Below, in pieces: positions 46,499 through 56,779 of a stretch of 64,000 bases of DNA. Within the stretch, counting starts at the first letter, position 1. Each line of letters starts with the position of its first letter. Below the pieces are notes generated by a model. The model searched no databases. It saw nothing but the letters and a program-made list of their open reading frames with translations, and had not been told where the DNA came from. Source of the DNA: Reticulitermes speratus (taxonomy: Eukaryota; Arthropoda; Insecta; Blattodea; Rhinotermitidae); the NCBI GenBank assembly GCA_021186555.1, contig JAJKFL010000007.1, positions 26,393,677 through 26,457,676 on the forward strand, read 5' to 3'. The translations under genes and the position numbers were made by a program.

Positions 46499-46771
46499 TC
46501 TGTATCATGCCGATCCCAGTGGCAGCGCGGTATAAGGCGTGGGTCTGGATTGTGGGATTGTGGGTTCGAATCCCACCCAGGGCATGGATGTCTGTCTCTT
46601 GTGAGTGTTGTGTGTTGTCAGATAGAGGTCTCTGCGTCGGACTGATCACTCCTCCAGAGGAATCCTACCGAGTGTCGTGTGTCTGAGTGTGATTGTGAAA
46701 CCTCGACAATGAGGAGGCCCTGACCCACTAGAGCGCTGTTGCGCCATTGGAAAAAAAAAAATCTGTATTAT
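46499..46771 (+). mobile_element. tRNA(Leu)-like SINE, family A, no extra module
   Basis: TCTGTATCAT (46499-46508) and TCTGTATTAT (46762-46771) are a near-perfect 10-bp TSD. The head GCCGATCCCAGTGGCAGCGC lacks the GGCCGCTCGCTT segment before box B GGGTTCGAATCCC. The body ends GCGCCATTGG plus a poly-A of 11. Confidence 0.93.
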
Positions 46772-46875
46772 ACATGAAGATTCTCTTCTTGTCTAAGGGT
46801 AATTGTGCTCCGAAGTTTAGAGGCAAAAGTAGGTTCCTAATCTTCAAGTTTCGAGAAGCCAAATTGGACCTTTAG

Positions 46876-46917
46876 ATCCTTGAAGATGAGAAAATTATAT
46901 TGCCTCGAAACGTCGGC
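46876..46917 (+). other. Hammerhead-like hairpin, weak stem
   Basis: TTGAAGA, T, GAG, a 13-nt loop, CTC, GAAAC, GTC. A short stem but the fixed parts are in the right order. Confidence 0.4.
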
Positions 46918-47353
46918 AGAATTATTACCCACTTACCCAATGTCATACTCAGAAGAACGGAATGTTCATCTACACCACTGCACAAATCTCACGACTCCCA
47001 TCTGCATAACGTCTGTTCAGCTAAGTCCTGCTTTAAAGGATGTTACCTAGCAGGCTGCTGTAACATTAGCACGCCAGACATGTATCTGGTGAGCCTGCCG
47101 CAGTCCTGCATAATATTTATCGCGGAAGATGTAAGTAAACTTGTTCCTGTACTTCACTCAGCACCACAAAGCACGTACTTTAGACACACTGACCTGAGCT
47201 TTAGGTTTGTTTTCTCGGAAACAGGCTACGACGGCCACCGTACTAATCCTTACTGACGCTCAAGTACCTAACTTTCACGATCATGTTTATACACCCGTCG
47301 ATAAAAAAACGATTTTAAGAAACACAAAATACATTAAAGTTTTCATTACGAAT
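46918..47353. other. No gene
   Basis: The 118-codon ORF at 46900-47256 starts inside the hairpin and has no recognisable domain. Confidence 0.5.
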
Positions 47354-47549
47354 ATACGGTCGAACTCGGTTAGGCCAATAACGTCATGAAAGGGAATGAA
47401 AATTTTGTTTCATGATAAACGAGTGTTATTTTAACCAATTAGTATTATGTTATGCTTAACAGTGTGGAATTAATTGGTACCACAGAACATATGACGTTAT
47501 AGAAGAGGTGTCGCATAAACCGATGTCGTTATAACCGGGTTCTACTGTA
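47354..47549. mobile_element. pogo/Tigger-like MITE, copy 3
   Basis: TACGGTCGAACTCGGTTA at the left and TAACCGGGTTCTACTGTA at the right are terminal inverted repeats starting with TA. The interior shares GGAATTAATTGGTACCACAG with copy 1 and GTGTCGCATAAACCGATG with copy 2. At about 196 bp it is the longest of the three. Confidence 0.8.
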
Positions 47550-48221
47550 TATTTATCTAAGAAAATTTCGTGATTATTTCTGACAACTTCCCTAATAGAA
47601 CTATAAGGATAACATACGTTATAAGTGGCTCTCTTTATAATTTTCCCCCATTCCAAATTTAGTTTAGATGCTAAAAAAGTTCCTGCACAAATCTGAAGCA
47701 AACCGTAATTAATGAGGAAACTTGTAAAAAAGCACCGACAAAAAAGGAGCGTGTTATCACTGTCCATTTTCACTCTAGACACACTGCAGCATCAGCGTTT
47801 CTTAAGTTCAACGCAAATCTTCCCATGCCTTAAAATTCAGTTATACGTTCTAGGACAGTTATACGTAATTCAGTCACTTGTTATGTTCAGTTTCTTGCCT
47901 ACATAACCTTCTTATTTCAGGAAACCTTTAACGACGAATAAACAGTGTTTATGTTCTCTTTAAGCTTGCTACATGTTCCGGCAATTTCATACTCCTTGAT
48001 ATTATCACCGTGATATTACGTGAAGGGCGCAAATTACGAAGACCCTCATTATGCAATTTTCTTCAGTAATCTCTTTACTTCCTTTCTCTTACTTTCAAAA
48101 ATTCTCTTCATCACATAGTTGAAAAATTTTTCAATCTATTCCCCTATGACACGATACCATATTTACACCCATACAAAACAGAAATAAATAATATTTCTGT
48201 GTACCTTAATCCGTAGACTTT
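47550..48221. other. No recognisable feature
   Basis: No supported gene or repeat. Confidence 0.6.
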
Positions 48222-48535
48222 TAGTTGTGGCACAGTTTGTTGAGGCACTGCGCTACAAGACGGAAGGTCGCGGGTTCGATTTCCGATAGCGTTACTGGAA
48301 TTTTTCATTGACATAATTTTTTCGGCAGCATTATGGCCCTGGGGTCGACTCAACTTCCAACAGAAATGGGTACCAGGAATATTTCCTGGGGGTAAAGGCG
48401 GCCGGTGCTTAAGGCTGACAACCTTACGACCTTCATGTGCCGGTTGTCTAGAAATTCGCGAGCCTCAACCTCCTGGAGGCCTCAGGGCCTGTCCAGGCCC
48501 GTACAGAGTTTGCTTTACCTTTTCTGTGTTTGGAC
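48222..48535 (+). mobile_element. tRNA-derived SINE, family B, near full length
   Basis: The head has GGCACAGTTTGTTGAGGCAC and box B GCGGGTTCGATTTCCG. The body has CATTGACATAATTTTTTCGG, GGTCGACTCAAC, ACAGAAATGGGTACCAGG, AAGGCGGCCGGTGCTTAAGG, TTCATGTGCCGGTTGTCTAG and GGGCCTGTCCAGGCCCG. It is the best-preserved plus-strand copy of the family here. Confidence 0.9.
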
Positions 48536-49424
48536 GTTTAGTTAGGAGAAAGTGGCATAAAAGTTTCTGAATTTAATAATAGAAAGCATTACAAAATACA
48601 CTTTCTTGTAACTCATGTAGCACCTATAACGCACACGCACATTTTCTCCACGACAACAATCAAATTTCTGCTACGAAAGGCAACAGACTTCATCAAGCTC
48701 TGCTAATTTGGCTAAAGCAGTTTAAGTTAACTGCAGTCCTCGTTACGCATTAAGAGCAGGTTCTGAAATAAAGAACAGAAATGGGGTGTTATGATATACT
48801 TTATAAGGCTAGCTTCGAGTTTTTATTATGGCTTAGAAATTCCATTTTATAGTTCAGAAAACGCGATTATGTTAGAAGAAAGAAGGGCAGGCGTTACCGA
48901 AAACTCACGTTAATAAACTTTTATACGATCGGTACACGGAAAACAGCCTCGTTTCCAAGTCGCCTGTAGAAGTTTGTCTTCTTTTTTATTTATTTTTACA
49001 ACAGGGCAACTTGGAGCAAGGAAGTTGCTTTCTTCAGCTGCCCCAAGTTTCTATTCTCTATATACAGCCATCAATGATTTAGTCTGAAGTGACTTTCACC
49101 CATCCACCTACACGTTATTCCATTTCTGCACTGCCTTGTTTTTTCTTTTCTTGCTTGTTATGAGAGTTCAAACTAGTAAAGAAAAATGTCTCTGTTTCTT
49201 TTTAGGTCTACGGTTTTCTCAAAGTCATGCTACATGGAAACTATCGACAGTATCTAAATATTCTCTTTTGAAATTCGTAATAAAATTCATAACAGTTCAA
49301 GTATCTTCATGTCAAATGTCTGAGTTTACAACGTAATGAAAAAGTAATAACATAATTTCCGAAACACAACCGATTAATACATCACATGCAGAAATACGTT
49401 TTAATCCGTTTTTTATTTATTCAA
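48536..49424. other. No recognisable feature
   Basis: No supported gene or repeat. Confidence 0.6.
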
Positions 49425-49683
49425 GGGTCCCGCAGCAGAAGCTACGGACGCACCGCAGCCTTGGAGGCTTATTGTGCAACACTGTGATGAAGACGATGAC
49501 GTTTTTTTTCTGCTATTCTAAGTAATGGAGCACCGGTGGAATGAAATTGACAGGGGAAAACCGAAGTACTCAGAGAAAAACCTATACCAGTGCCAATTTG
49601 TCCACCACAAATTCCACATGGACCGACTCGGGCCTCCGCGGTGAGAGGCCGGCGACTAACCGCCTGACCCATGGCACGGCCCT
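49425..49683 (-). mobile_element. tRNA-derived SINE, family C
   Basis: Minus strand. The head GGGCCGTGCCATGGGTCAGG and GTTAGTCGCCGGCCTCTCAC match 52828. The box B region is degraded. The body has TTTGTGGTGGACAAATTGGC, AGTACTTCGGTTTTCCCCTG, CCGGTGCTCCATTACTTAG and a TCATCGTCTTCATCACAG end. Confidence 0.88.
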
Positions 49684-49924
49684 TTAACCCATGTTACCAA
49701 CATGACGTAAATACAAGCATCTTGAAAACGGAGTGCTAAGGGAAGTATGTAGACCCAGTGGGGTTGAAGTAACTAAAACAATGATGACTTTACACGAAGA
49801 CAACCTAAATGAATACGAAATTTTGGCGAGAAGCCTATTGTAAAATATTCATGTGTGAGACTGACAAGAAGATGGAAGGATACAAGTAAGGTACATGTTA
49901 TGAAAAGATTTTGTGAAGACAGAA
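49684..49924. other. No recognisable feature
   Basis: Short spacer before a trinucleotide block. Confidence 0.5.
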
Positions 49925-50055
49925 GTAGCAGCAGCAACAGTAGTAGTAGTAGTTGTTGTTGTTGTTGTTGTTGTTGTTGTTGCTGCTGTAGTAGTATTAG
50001 TTGTTGCTGTAGTAGTTGTGTTGTTGCTGTAGTAGTAGTAGTATTTGTTGCTGCT

Positions 50056-50102
<47 letters not shown>

Positions 50103-50105
50103 TAT
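49925..50105. repeat. (TAG)n/(TTG)n trinucleotide block
   Basis: AGC, TAG, TTG and TGC trinucleotides. Homopolymeric Cys, Ser, Val or Thr, Leu, Gln frames on both strands result from it and are not genes. Confidence 0.95.
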
Positions 50106-51251
50106 AGGCGTATTATCTGCAGAAGCTATTAGCATCTAAGTGTAGCTGTCAGGCCATATATATGGTTCTCCAAGGTAACTGTCGCCCCATAAAATGCCAT
50201 GAAGGCACAGAGGAGGAGTTCAGTTATAGCTCTAATCATTCTTGTTCTCGGCGCTTTACTCCCGTAAAAGGCCCCATGAACCCACTGTACAGGAGTTTGG
50301 GTCAGCCCCAGGGTCCGTCTTGACATGTGTGGAAAAGAGAAAATCTCTACCTTTGACAGGAGCTTGAACTCCGAAATGTCCAGCCCGTAGAGAGTCGCTA
50401 TACACTAGCTGTTCCGGGTCCTATGGTGCTGAAAGGTATATGAAAATATTTACCACTTAATAAAGCGTTGAAAGGGAAATAAACTTAGATCAGATGACAG
50501 CCATTATCGCTCGTAATAATACCAAAACTCGTGTTGAAAATTAGGGTCATCACACAGGGTTTCACTGACCGTGTGTGAGAGGCAAAACAATTAGCATCTG
50601 AGAGTGTATCTCGGACAGTCGAATAAAATCTGCCGAACATATGGGCGGTCCACGCTCCGGTGGCCGTGTGTCAGATGGCTCTCGCCGACTACCGGTCGAG
50701 TTACATGTCTCCCGATACTGGCGGGACAGGAAGACAAACTTCACGTTTTTTTACGCTATCCGTCCCGTTGTGTGTACAGAATTACACAAATAACAGTAAG
50801 CTTCCTTCTGACACAACACCTGTTTATTATTATTTTCTCACACACTACATGTTTGTGTTTATTTTGTACAAAAACTTAAAACTAAAGGTAAAAATTTAAA
50901 TTTTTGCGATATCTCACAAATGACGTAAAATTACAAGTTGATTGTAATTTATATTTTACATCATTTACAAAAACCAAAATATATGGGTGATTCACTCTCC
51001 TCCCAACAACTAAATCACTCTGAAGACTGAGGCACAACGTTCTTCGAAATAAATTTATTGTCCAACAAGACATAACGACCCAGAAAACTAATCTGAGCTA
51101 CAGCTTCCGTGAAAATCTGAAAACTTATATGAAGAATTATACTTTATTAAGATAATATACTAACAGCTGATCCCTTATTTACATGTAGTAAGCATAAGTC
51201 AGTTATATTTTCAAAATTTTTCTTCATCCATTTATTTATGTTACGCTTGAT
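50106..51251. other. No gene; possible decayed hairpin near 51018
   Basis: CTGAAGACTGAGG ... TTCTTCGAAAT at about 51018-51049 may be a ruined member of the hammerhead-like family. Nothing else recognised. Confidence 0.5.
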
Positions 51252-51508
51252 CGGTGGTGCACAAATCCCAGGCGACTGGTCGCCCGGGCGACCAAATTGT
51301 ATGCAGTGGCCCCTAATACTCTCAGCAAAATTACTGCTGTCTTTTTCCCTGACGTAAAAATGTGTATAAGTTCACATGCACCGAGCACAAAGCGCCAGAT
51401 GGTTCCAGAATTTTGAGTCCTGGATATGGAATTTGTTTCACATCACCCTTCTGGTTCTCAAATTTCGAGATGGCTCCTAGATTTTTGAAAATTTTGTGAA
51501 CCCCTCTG
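51252..51508. mobile_element. hAT-like miniature element
   Basis: The left end GGTGGTGCACAAATCCC and right end TTTGTGAACCCCTCT are imperfect terminal inverted repeats. GCTTGATC and GCTTGGTA outside match at 6 of 8 positions, as an eroded 8-bp hAT target duplication would. The internal box GATGGCTCCTAGATTTTTGA is shared with 9689-9851. GACTGGTCGCCCGGGCGACC next to the left end is palindromic in part. Confidence 0.6.
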
Positions 51509-52254
51509 CTTGGTAATGCTTATATGGACAACTGGCTGTGTTCCGCTTGCTCAGTACCCCGTCCGTCGCCTACTCATGATATTGCCATCGTGTTTGTTCC
51601 TTCTACCATAATTCGTTGATTCTGCAAAATGGAATACAAAAATGGCTTTTATCAATTACTCGAATTTCTTACTGCCTCCTGTAGTCGCAAATATACCTTC
51701 TCGCATTATAGGACATTCAAGCATATATCACATGTCCCGGACTGCGATATATCGACTGATCGAATCTGTAAATCTAATGGAGCAAAATCTTTAAAAAAAA
51801 CTTAAAATTGTTTCATATTACCTCTTTTGTATTTTCCGTATATCCCAAGCAAAATGATGCCATACATCACAAATATCCTTCACCTAGGTCATGTGTTTCG
51901 GGAGATCAATTCCTTCCATTTATTATGTACCCCACCCTACCTTGTCTTGCGGGTTTGTTTGGTACAGGTTGCTCTTGGCAACGGGCGCCATCTTTTATTT
52001 GGTGTTTATTGACTGAATATCAGAGGCTAAACCGGCGTGCAGGAGCTAGCCTCGGGTCGCGACTCTCATCTCCATGGAAACCACAGAATCAACAACCAAC
52101 TGCGCCGTTTTGTAACAAATCCCACTCAAAATCTCATTTTCAGTCTTTACCTGGAGACATGAGCAACACTTTCGAGCATAAAGAGATTCCATACACTTTA
52201 TTTACAGTTTCACATCTCTTATTATACCTTCATATGTTTGTATAGACACAGTGC
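51509..52254. other. No gene
   Basis: A 145-codon ORF at 51808-52245 has no recognised domain and ordinary composition. I do not call it. Confidence 0.5.
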
Positions 52255-52505
52255 ATAAAACTAACTAACTAACTAACTCCATGGAGCAGAGTCCTTCTTG
52301 AGAAGCTAAAAGGTCGTCAGCTAGTCAAGAAATTCCCCGCGTTTTATGGAACGCGAAGGTTTATTACCGCACTCACAAGAGTCCGCCACCTGTCCCTATC
52401 CTGAGCCATATCAATCCAGTCCATGCCCCCCCATCCTACTTCTTGAAGATCCATTTTAATATTATTCTCCCACAAGTGGTCTCCTTGCATAAGCCTATTA
52501 ATGTA
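52255..52505 (-). pseudogene. LINE-1 3' end with (TTAG)n tail
   Basis: Minus strand: [43 protein letters not shown] and a stop at 52344. The conserved 3' UTR follows (GCGGGGAATTTCTTGACTAG), ending in a TTAGTTAGTTAGTTAG microsatellite (AACT on plus, 52259-52277). This is the clearest 3' terminus of the family. There is no frame break in the roughly 50 codons kept. Confidence 0.88.
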
Positions 52506-52790
52506 TTTAAGTGCGTTTCGAGATGGACGTTCGAGGAACTGTAATTCGATTCCCAGCAGGTGTAAAACACGTCGTCGCTTCTCTAAAACGTCCATACCGG
52601 CACTAAGGTTCACAAAGACTCCTAATCAATGGGTAACGCGGACTTTTCCCGTCTGCAAAGGTGGCCGAGATGTGAAGCTGACCGCTCACCTTCAACTAGT
52701 GCTATGAGTGGAGCTATACCTTCACTCCGCCATACGACTTCATGGCGTGCACATGCATAATAACATGCACAGGTAACAGACCTATACTGT
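52506..52790 (+). mobile_element. tRNA-like SINE, family E
   Basis: GGAACTGTAATTCGATTCCC is a box B-like region. The body continues with AATCAATGGGTAACGCGGAC, AAGGTGGCCGAGATGTGAAG, AGTGGAGCTATACCTTCACTC and CTTCATGGCGTGCACATGC. Head parts match 28505 and tail parts match 56240, which ties the three fragments into one family. Confidence 0.65.
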
Positions 52791-52816
52791 TGAATTATTG
52801 AATTAATTAACTAAGT

Positions 52817-53137
52817 GAAGGATGTGGGCCGTGCCATGGCTCAGGCTGTTAGTCGCCGGCCTCTCACCACGGAGGCACGGGTTCGATTCCGGGTCAGTCC
52901 ATGTAGGTTTTGTGGTGGACAAAGTGGCACTGGGACAAGTTTTTCCCCGAATACTTCGGTTTTTCCCTGTCAGTTTCATTCCACCGGTGCTCCATTACTT
53001 GGAAAAACGAAAAAAAAACTAATCATCTTTCTCTTCATCTTCGTCACAGGGTTGAACAATAAGCCTCAAGGCTGCAGTGCGTCCGTAGCATCTGCTGCGG
53101 GGCCCTTCTCCACCAAAAAAAAAATGGAAGGATGTGG
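52817..53137 (+). mobile_element. tRNA-derived SINE, family C, with 11-bp TSDs
   Basis: GAAGGATGTGG at 52817-52827 and 53127-53137 is an exact TSD. The head GGGCCGTGCCATGGCTCAGG, TTAGTCGCCGGCCTC and box B CGGGTTCGATTCCGGG is followed by the body (GTGGTGGACAAAGTGGCACTG, TTCATTCCACCGGTGCTCC), an internal A-rich run, and TGTTGAACAATAAGCCTC-type sequence. A 10-A tail ends it. Two poly-A runs (about 53010 and 53117) mark an internal and a terminal A stretch. Confidence 0.93.
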
Positions 53138-53359
53138 AAAGGAACTGATGTGGTATGTTACAAAATATGAACTCAGAACTGCTGATAATCAGGCAAACAT
53201 TTGGTCGATACATTTGCCCTACTAAACAAGAATCTGCTAACAGATACATGACTATGGCTACCAGCAATGTTAACCGCTCGGTCACGAATGTCTGTAGAGC
53301 TTACTTGTATTATAGACAATGCGTAACAGGAGAGGTAATATACAAATGAACGAAACACA

Positions 53360-53872
53360 GGCGCGTTCGCGTAACCATTGTTGCCGTGGAAAAACAATAA
53401 TTACTACATATTCTGAGTGTGTGTCTGTAGCCTTATTTATCCATCATGCAAAGCGCATGCGCCTTATTATATTGTCATCTGTGGCCTGTCTGGCTCTACC
53501 ATATTTTTCCACATTGTCTCATAAACGGCACGATTTTCGGGGGGAAAAAAGTTATTGAATATAAAATGTGTGTTTTAATTCTCTCTATAACTTTTGTCTG
53601 AAACATTTCTCATTCTAAGAAGAGATGAGCGACATACGCTCATAAATGTACGTAGGTCTTCACATAAAGTACCCGTTATTCTTGCCAGATTTTAACGAAA
53701 CTTGAATTTTCTCATTTTCTCAACATATTTTCGAAACATGCTCAAATATAAAATTTTGTAAAAATCCGTCCAGTGGTAACCGAGTTGTTCCATGCGGACG
53801 GAAGGACAGACGGACAGACAGACATGACGAAGCTAATAGTCGCTTTTCGAAATTTTGCGAAAGCGCCTTAAC
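53360..53872 (+). repeat. Dispersed repeat P, long copy
   Basis: Aligns throughout with 21375-21873: GTAACCATTGTTGCCGTGG, AAGCGCATGCGCCTTATTAT, ATTGTCATCTGTGGCCTGTC, CATTTCTCATTCTAAGAAG, then GACAGACGGACAGACAGACA and TTTTGCGAAAGCGCCTTA. The orientation is the same as the first copy. Neither copy contains an intact ORF. Confidence 0.82.
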
Positions 53873-54009
53873 AAGAAGACTTAACCGTGCACAGAGTCAC
53901 ACGGTATTTCCTTCTCAATTGCCACATAGTCTCGTGTAACCGAATTAAGTTGCCTTGCAAAGCTAGAGACTTCTACCCATCTAAATCCATGCAACAGGGC
54001 CCTTGACAT

Positions 54010-54920
54010 TCTAACAGCAACTCAGCTATTCAACAAACTGCCTTAGTTTTGTACGCAACCCGAAGATCCATTACCGTCTTCACAAAAGCCGGCTACAGGA
54101 ACTACTTTAGTCAAATTAATCCACTTCTTATTGTCACCGCCTATTCCCCTAAATATTTATCCTTCCATTTATGAATTGGTCTTCTAAGTTGTCTTTTCTC
54201 TTCATGTCTTCTACTAGAGAGAGCAATTTTTTATCGCAGAAGCTCTCTCCCTTGAGCGGACGACATCTTTGCTGCATAGCGACTGATGATGCCTCTCGTT
54301 CTGCAGAGCACATTTCAGGTAAAAGAAATACCCTCTGTAGAAATGTGTATTTCTCAACTCACACAAGCCTTCGAAACGTGGATACTTCGGAAAGCAGATC
54401 AGAAGTATATGGAAAGTTTTGAAATGTGGCGCTGGAGAATAATGGAGATCAGTTGGACTGATCGTGTGAGAAATGAAGAAGTATTACGCAGAGTCAAGGA
54501 GGAGAGGAATATCCTACATACAATAAAAAGGAGGAAGACTAAATGGATTGGTCACATTTTGCGTAGCAACTGCATTCTGAAACACGAGATTGAAGGCAAG
54601 TTAGAAGGACGGATAGAAATGATGGGAAGACTAGGAAGAAGGCGTAAGCAGCTACTAGATGACCTTAAGGAAATGAAAAGATACTTGAAATTGAAAGAGG
54701 AAGCACTAGATCGCACCCTGTGGAGAACTCGCTTTGGAAGAGGCTACGGACCTGTCGTAAGACAGACTACTGAATGAATAAATGAATGAATGAACGAACA
54801 AGCCTTCTAAATGCCCCGTCCATATCAGCTTCTTTAATTTGCTATATTTTAAAACGAACCCCAACTCCATACTTCCCAGTTTTTGCCATTCGCAAGACGT
54901 TCCAAAAACAAAGCAGTGGT
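54010..54920 (-). pseudogene. LINE-1 C-terminus, interrupted by a LINE-2 insertion
   Basis: Two minus-strand parts flank the LINE-2 insertion at 54373-54797. Upstream part (54920-54798): KLKKLIWTGHLEGL, the WAGHVARM block. Downstream part (54372-54010): about 130 unassigned bases, then LRRPIHKWKDKYLGE, WINLTKVV and, after a frameshift, FVKTVMDLRVAYKT. It is much decayed. The unassigned segment may be a further insertion or a divergent region of this copy. Confidence 0.7.
54363..54807 (+). pseudogene. LINE-2 C-terminus inserted in LINE-1, with 10-bp TSDs
   Basis: ACAAGCCTTC at 54363-54372 and 54798-54807 is an exact target duplication around a 5'-truncated LINE-2. The plus frame reads ETWILRKADQKYMESFEMWR, WTDRVRNEEVLRRVKEERNI, KWIGHILRSNCILKHEIEGK, RRRKQLLDDLKEMKRYLKLK, EEALDRTLWRTRFGRGYGP, VVRQTTE and a stop at 54775-54777. 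A (GAAT)n tail to 54797 follows. The whole kept part (about 135 codons) is open, so it is younger than the LINE-1 it interrupts. Protein matches the 30880 copy closely. Confidence 0.9.
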
Positions 54921-55879
54921 CCAAACCTTCAGGAGGTAAGGAGCGGTTTAAAAAATTAACTTTTTCCTGCTTATTTGAGCATGAAAGATTATTTGCTGAA
55001 AACTGTTATGGTGTTGACAGTCATTTCGCAGTGTTGACGAAAAAAAAAAAAGCGAAGGACCATGGTCATTATTTTGATGAGGCAGAAAGAAAAGGGAATG
55101 ATGAAAAACGTTAAGATGACTTCAAAAAGCATGAGGAAGAGAAATACGTGTACTAGTAATAACGGATATGAATATGAAGATAAAAAGAAAAACGTGAAAA
55201 GGATGAGAGCAGGGTGATAGAGTAGAGCAACGTATGAAGGTAAGAACACGATTAAGAACTTCAAAGTACCTCTTCCCACACTCATATCATAATTCACATT
55301 ACAAATGTCAAAAGATCGCTCAGCTGAATTGCACGCAGGGTAATTACACAAATAAACCTGTTTCTGGAACGTAAGAGCGGATATTCCAAGCACTAAGAAG
55401 ACGTGCTAAGTGTACATTCTGCTACGTTCAAGTTTCTGTATCGCTAAGAGAGAGGATCATGGCGAAACTGCAGTTAAAAGACGATAAAAAGTGACAGCAC
55501 GTTGAACTATTGAGTAACTCAGAATGGGAGAGCGTGCTGGGTTGTAATCTGTTCTGTCTTCCTCCAGGCAAGGGAAGCAGGCATCCAATAAGAATCAGTT
55601 ATATGTCTGATAATCAATTTATACTGCAATCGGCCAAAATCGAATCAAAACTCAACGTTCGTAAAAAAAAGAATAAAATAGAAAAGAAGGGAAAAGAAAA
55701 GCAGAACGCTTTCCAATACGATCGTTCTTTACAATGGCTCCAGGGGGTTTCCCTTGGAGAAGAGTGAAATTGATTCTTCACACTCTGGGGAGGCCTCTGC
55801 CAAAAGAAAGTAATGTCATGTTATTTTAATTAGAAGCTTTACGTCTGAGCACGACCACAAGCAAAACGAATTGCCCCTA
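54921..55879. other. No recognisable feature
   Basis: Lys-rich and Phe-rich overlapping frames at 54989-55393 come from purine-rich DNA. No domain seen. Confidence 0.55.
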
Positions 55880-56210
55880 CCTGTAGTGGCTGCAATATCT
55901 GTAGCCCTGCAGGTAACCGTGCCTCTGTACTCTCCATTAAGGCAAGTGTGGGCGTGGTGTTACAGCTTCGTCCATTTTGATCCTCGGCAAGGGAATGGGG
56001 GGGGGGAGTGGGCAGCTTTATGCCCCTGCTGTTTTGCTCCCGGTGAAAGGGCCCATTTTATAGAGATCGGGCGAAACACAGTACCGGTCTGGACGCTTTG
56101 GAAACGAGACAAATTTATTAAAATTGCCAGGAATTGAATCACAATTCTTCGGTTATTGAGCCTGTAGCATAGTCACTATACCTACTGAGCTATATCTGTG
56201 GGATTGGAAG
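55880..56210 (-). mobile_element. tRNA-like SINE, family F (single copy)
   Basis: Minus strand from 56208: CCCACAGATATAGCTCAGTAG, GTATAGTGACTATGCTAC, then TGTGATTCAATTCCTGGC. This box A/box B order and spacing look like a tRNA with GCTCAGTAGG in box A. The body includes CCGGTACTGTGTTTCGCCCG, a GC-rich part, and CGAGGATCAAAATGGACG. There is no second copy in the window, so the family rests on the head alone. Confidence 0.55.
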
Positions 56211-56239
56211 TTAACTGATAACTAACTAAATCGTAAATG

Positions 56240-56450
56240 ACTAGTACTCTGCGTCCAGACCGGCCCTGGGGCCCACCCAGCCTCCTATACAATGGGTACC
56301 GGGTCTCTTTCCTGGGCTGGGGCGTGGAGTTGACCTCCCACCCTCATCTAGTGCCAAGGTTAAAGAAAGAGTAGAGCTATACCTCTACTCCCTCTCTTGG
56401 TCTTCATGGCCCGTTCTAGGGAGAACCTTACCTATTATTCTGGGCATTGA
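56240..56450 (+). mobile_element. SINE family E, tail part
   Basis: CAATGGGTACCGGGTCTC, CCCTCATCTAGTGCCAAGG, GTAGAGCTATACCTCTACTC and TGGTCTTCATGGCC parallel the second half of the 52506 copy. The first half is missing or replaced. Confidence 0.55.
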
Positions 56451-56593
56451 CCATCGCCTGCAGTGTTTTAAACACAAAGTTTAAAGAAGTGGAAAACTCT
56501 ACGCCATCAGATGCAAGGAAGAAAACGTTCCTACACTGTGAGAGAGGCTAACTCTTCTCGGCGTGGAAAACGAAGTAGGAAAATTGCCTTCTT

Positions 56594-56640
56594 AAACTTG
56601 ATGAAGGGAAAGAGACTTTTCCGAAACGTTGTGCTGGAAA
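56594..56640 (+). other. Hammerhead-like hairpin
   Basis: TTGATGA, A, stem GGGAAAG/CTTTTCC-like (at least 5 pairs, GGAAA/TTTCC), GAAAC, GTTGTG. It sits in a chance 79-codon ORF. Confidence 0.45.
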
Positions 56641-56779
56641 AAAGACTGAAGGCAACGGAAAATGTCCAAAACTACAACTATACTTATTGTAACATACCGT
56701 CAACTCAGCCAAACTACATACTGTTGGGGTCTGCCTTAAAACATTTGTGATTGCTCATGTCGTCAAGCAATGCCCTACC

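Noticed and set aside
49773..50139. Homopolymeric Thr/Leu/Gln and Ser/Cys/Val frames
   Set aside because: Product of trinucleotide repeats on both strands, with no flanking domain.
51808..52245. 145-codon ORF as a host gene
   Set aside because: Ordinary composition, no domain recognised, ends next to a LINE tail. It may be an exon but nothing supports it.
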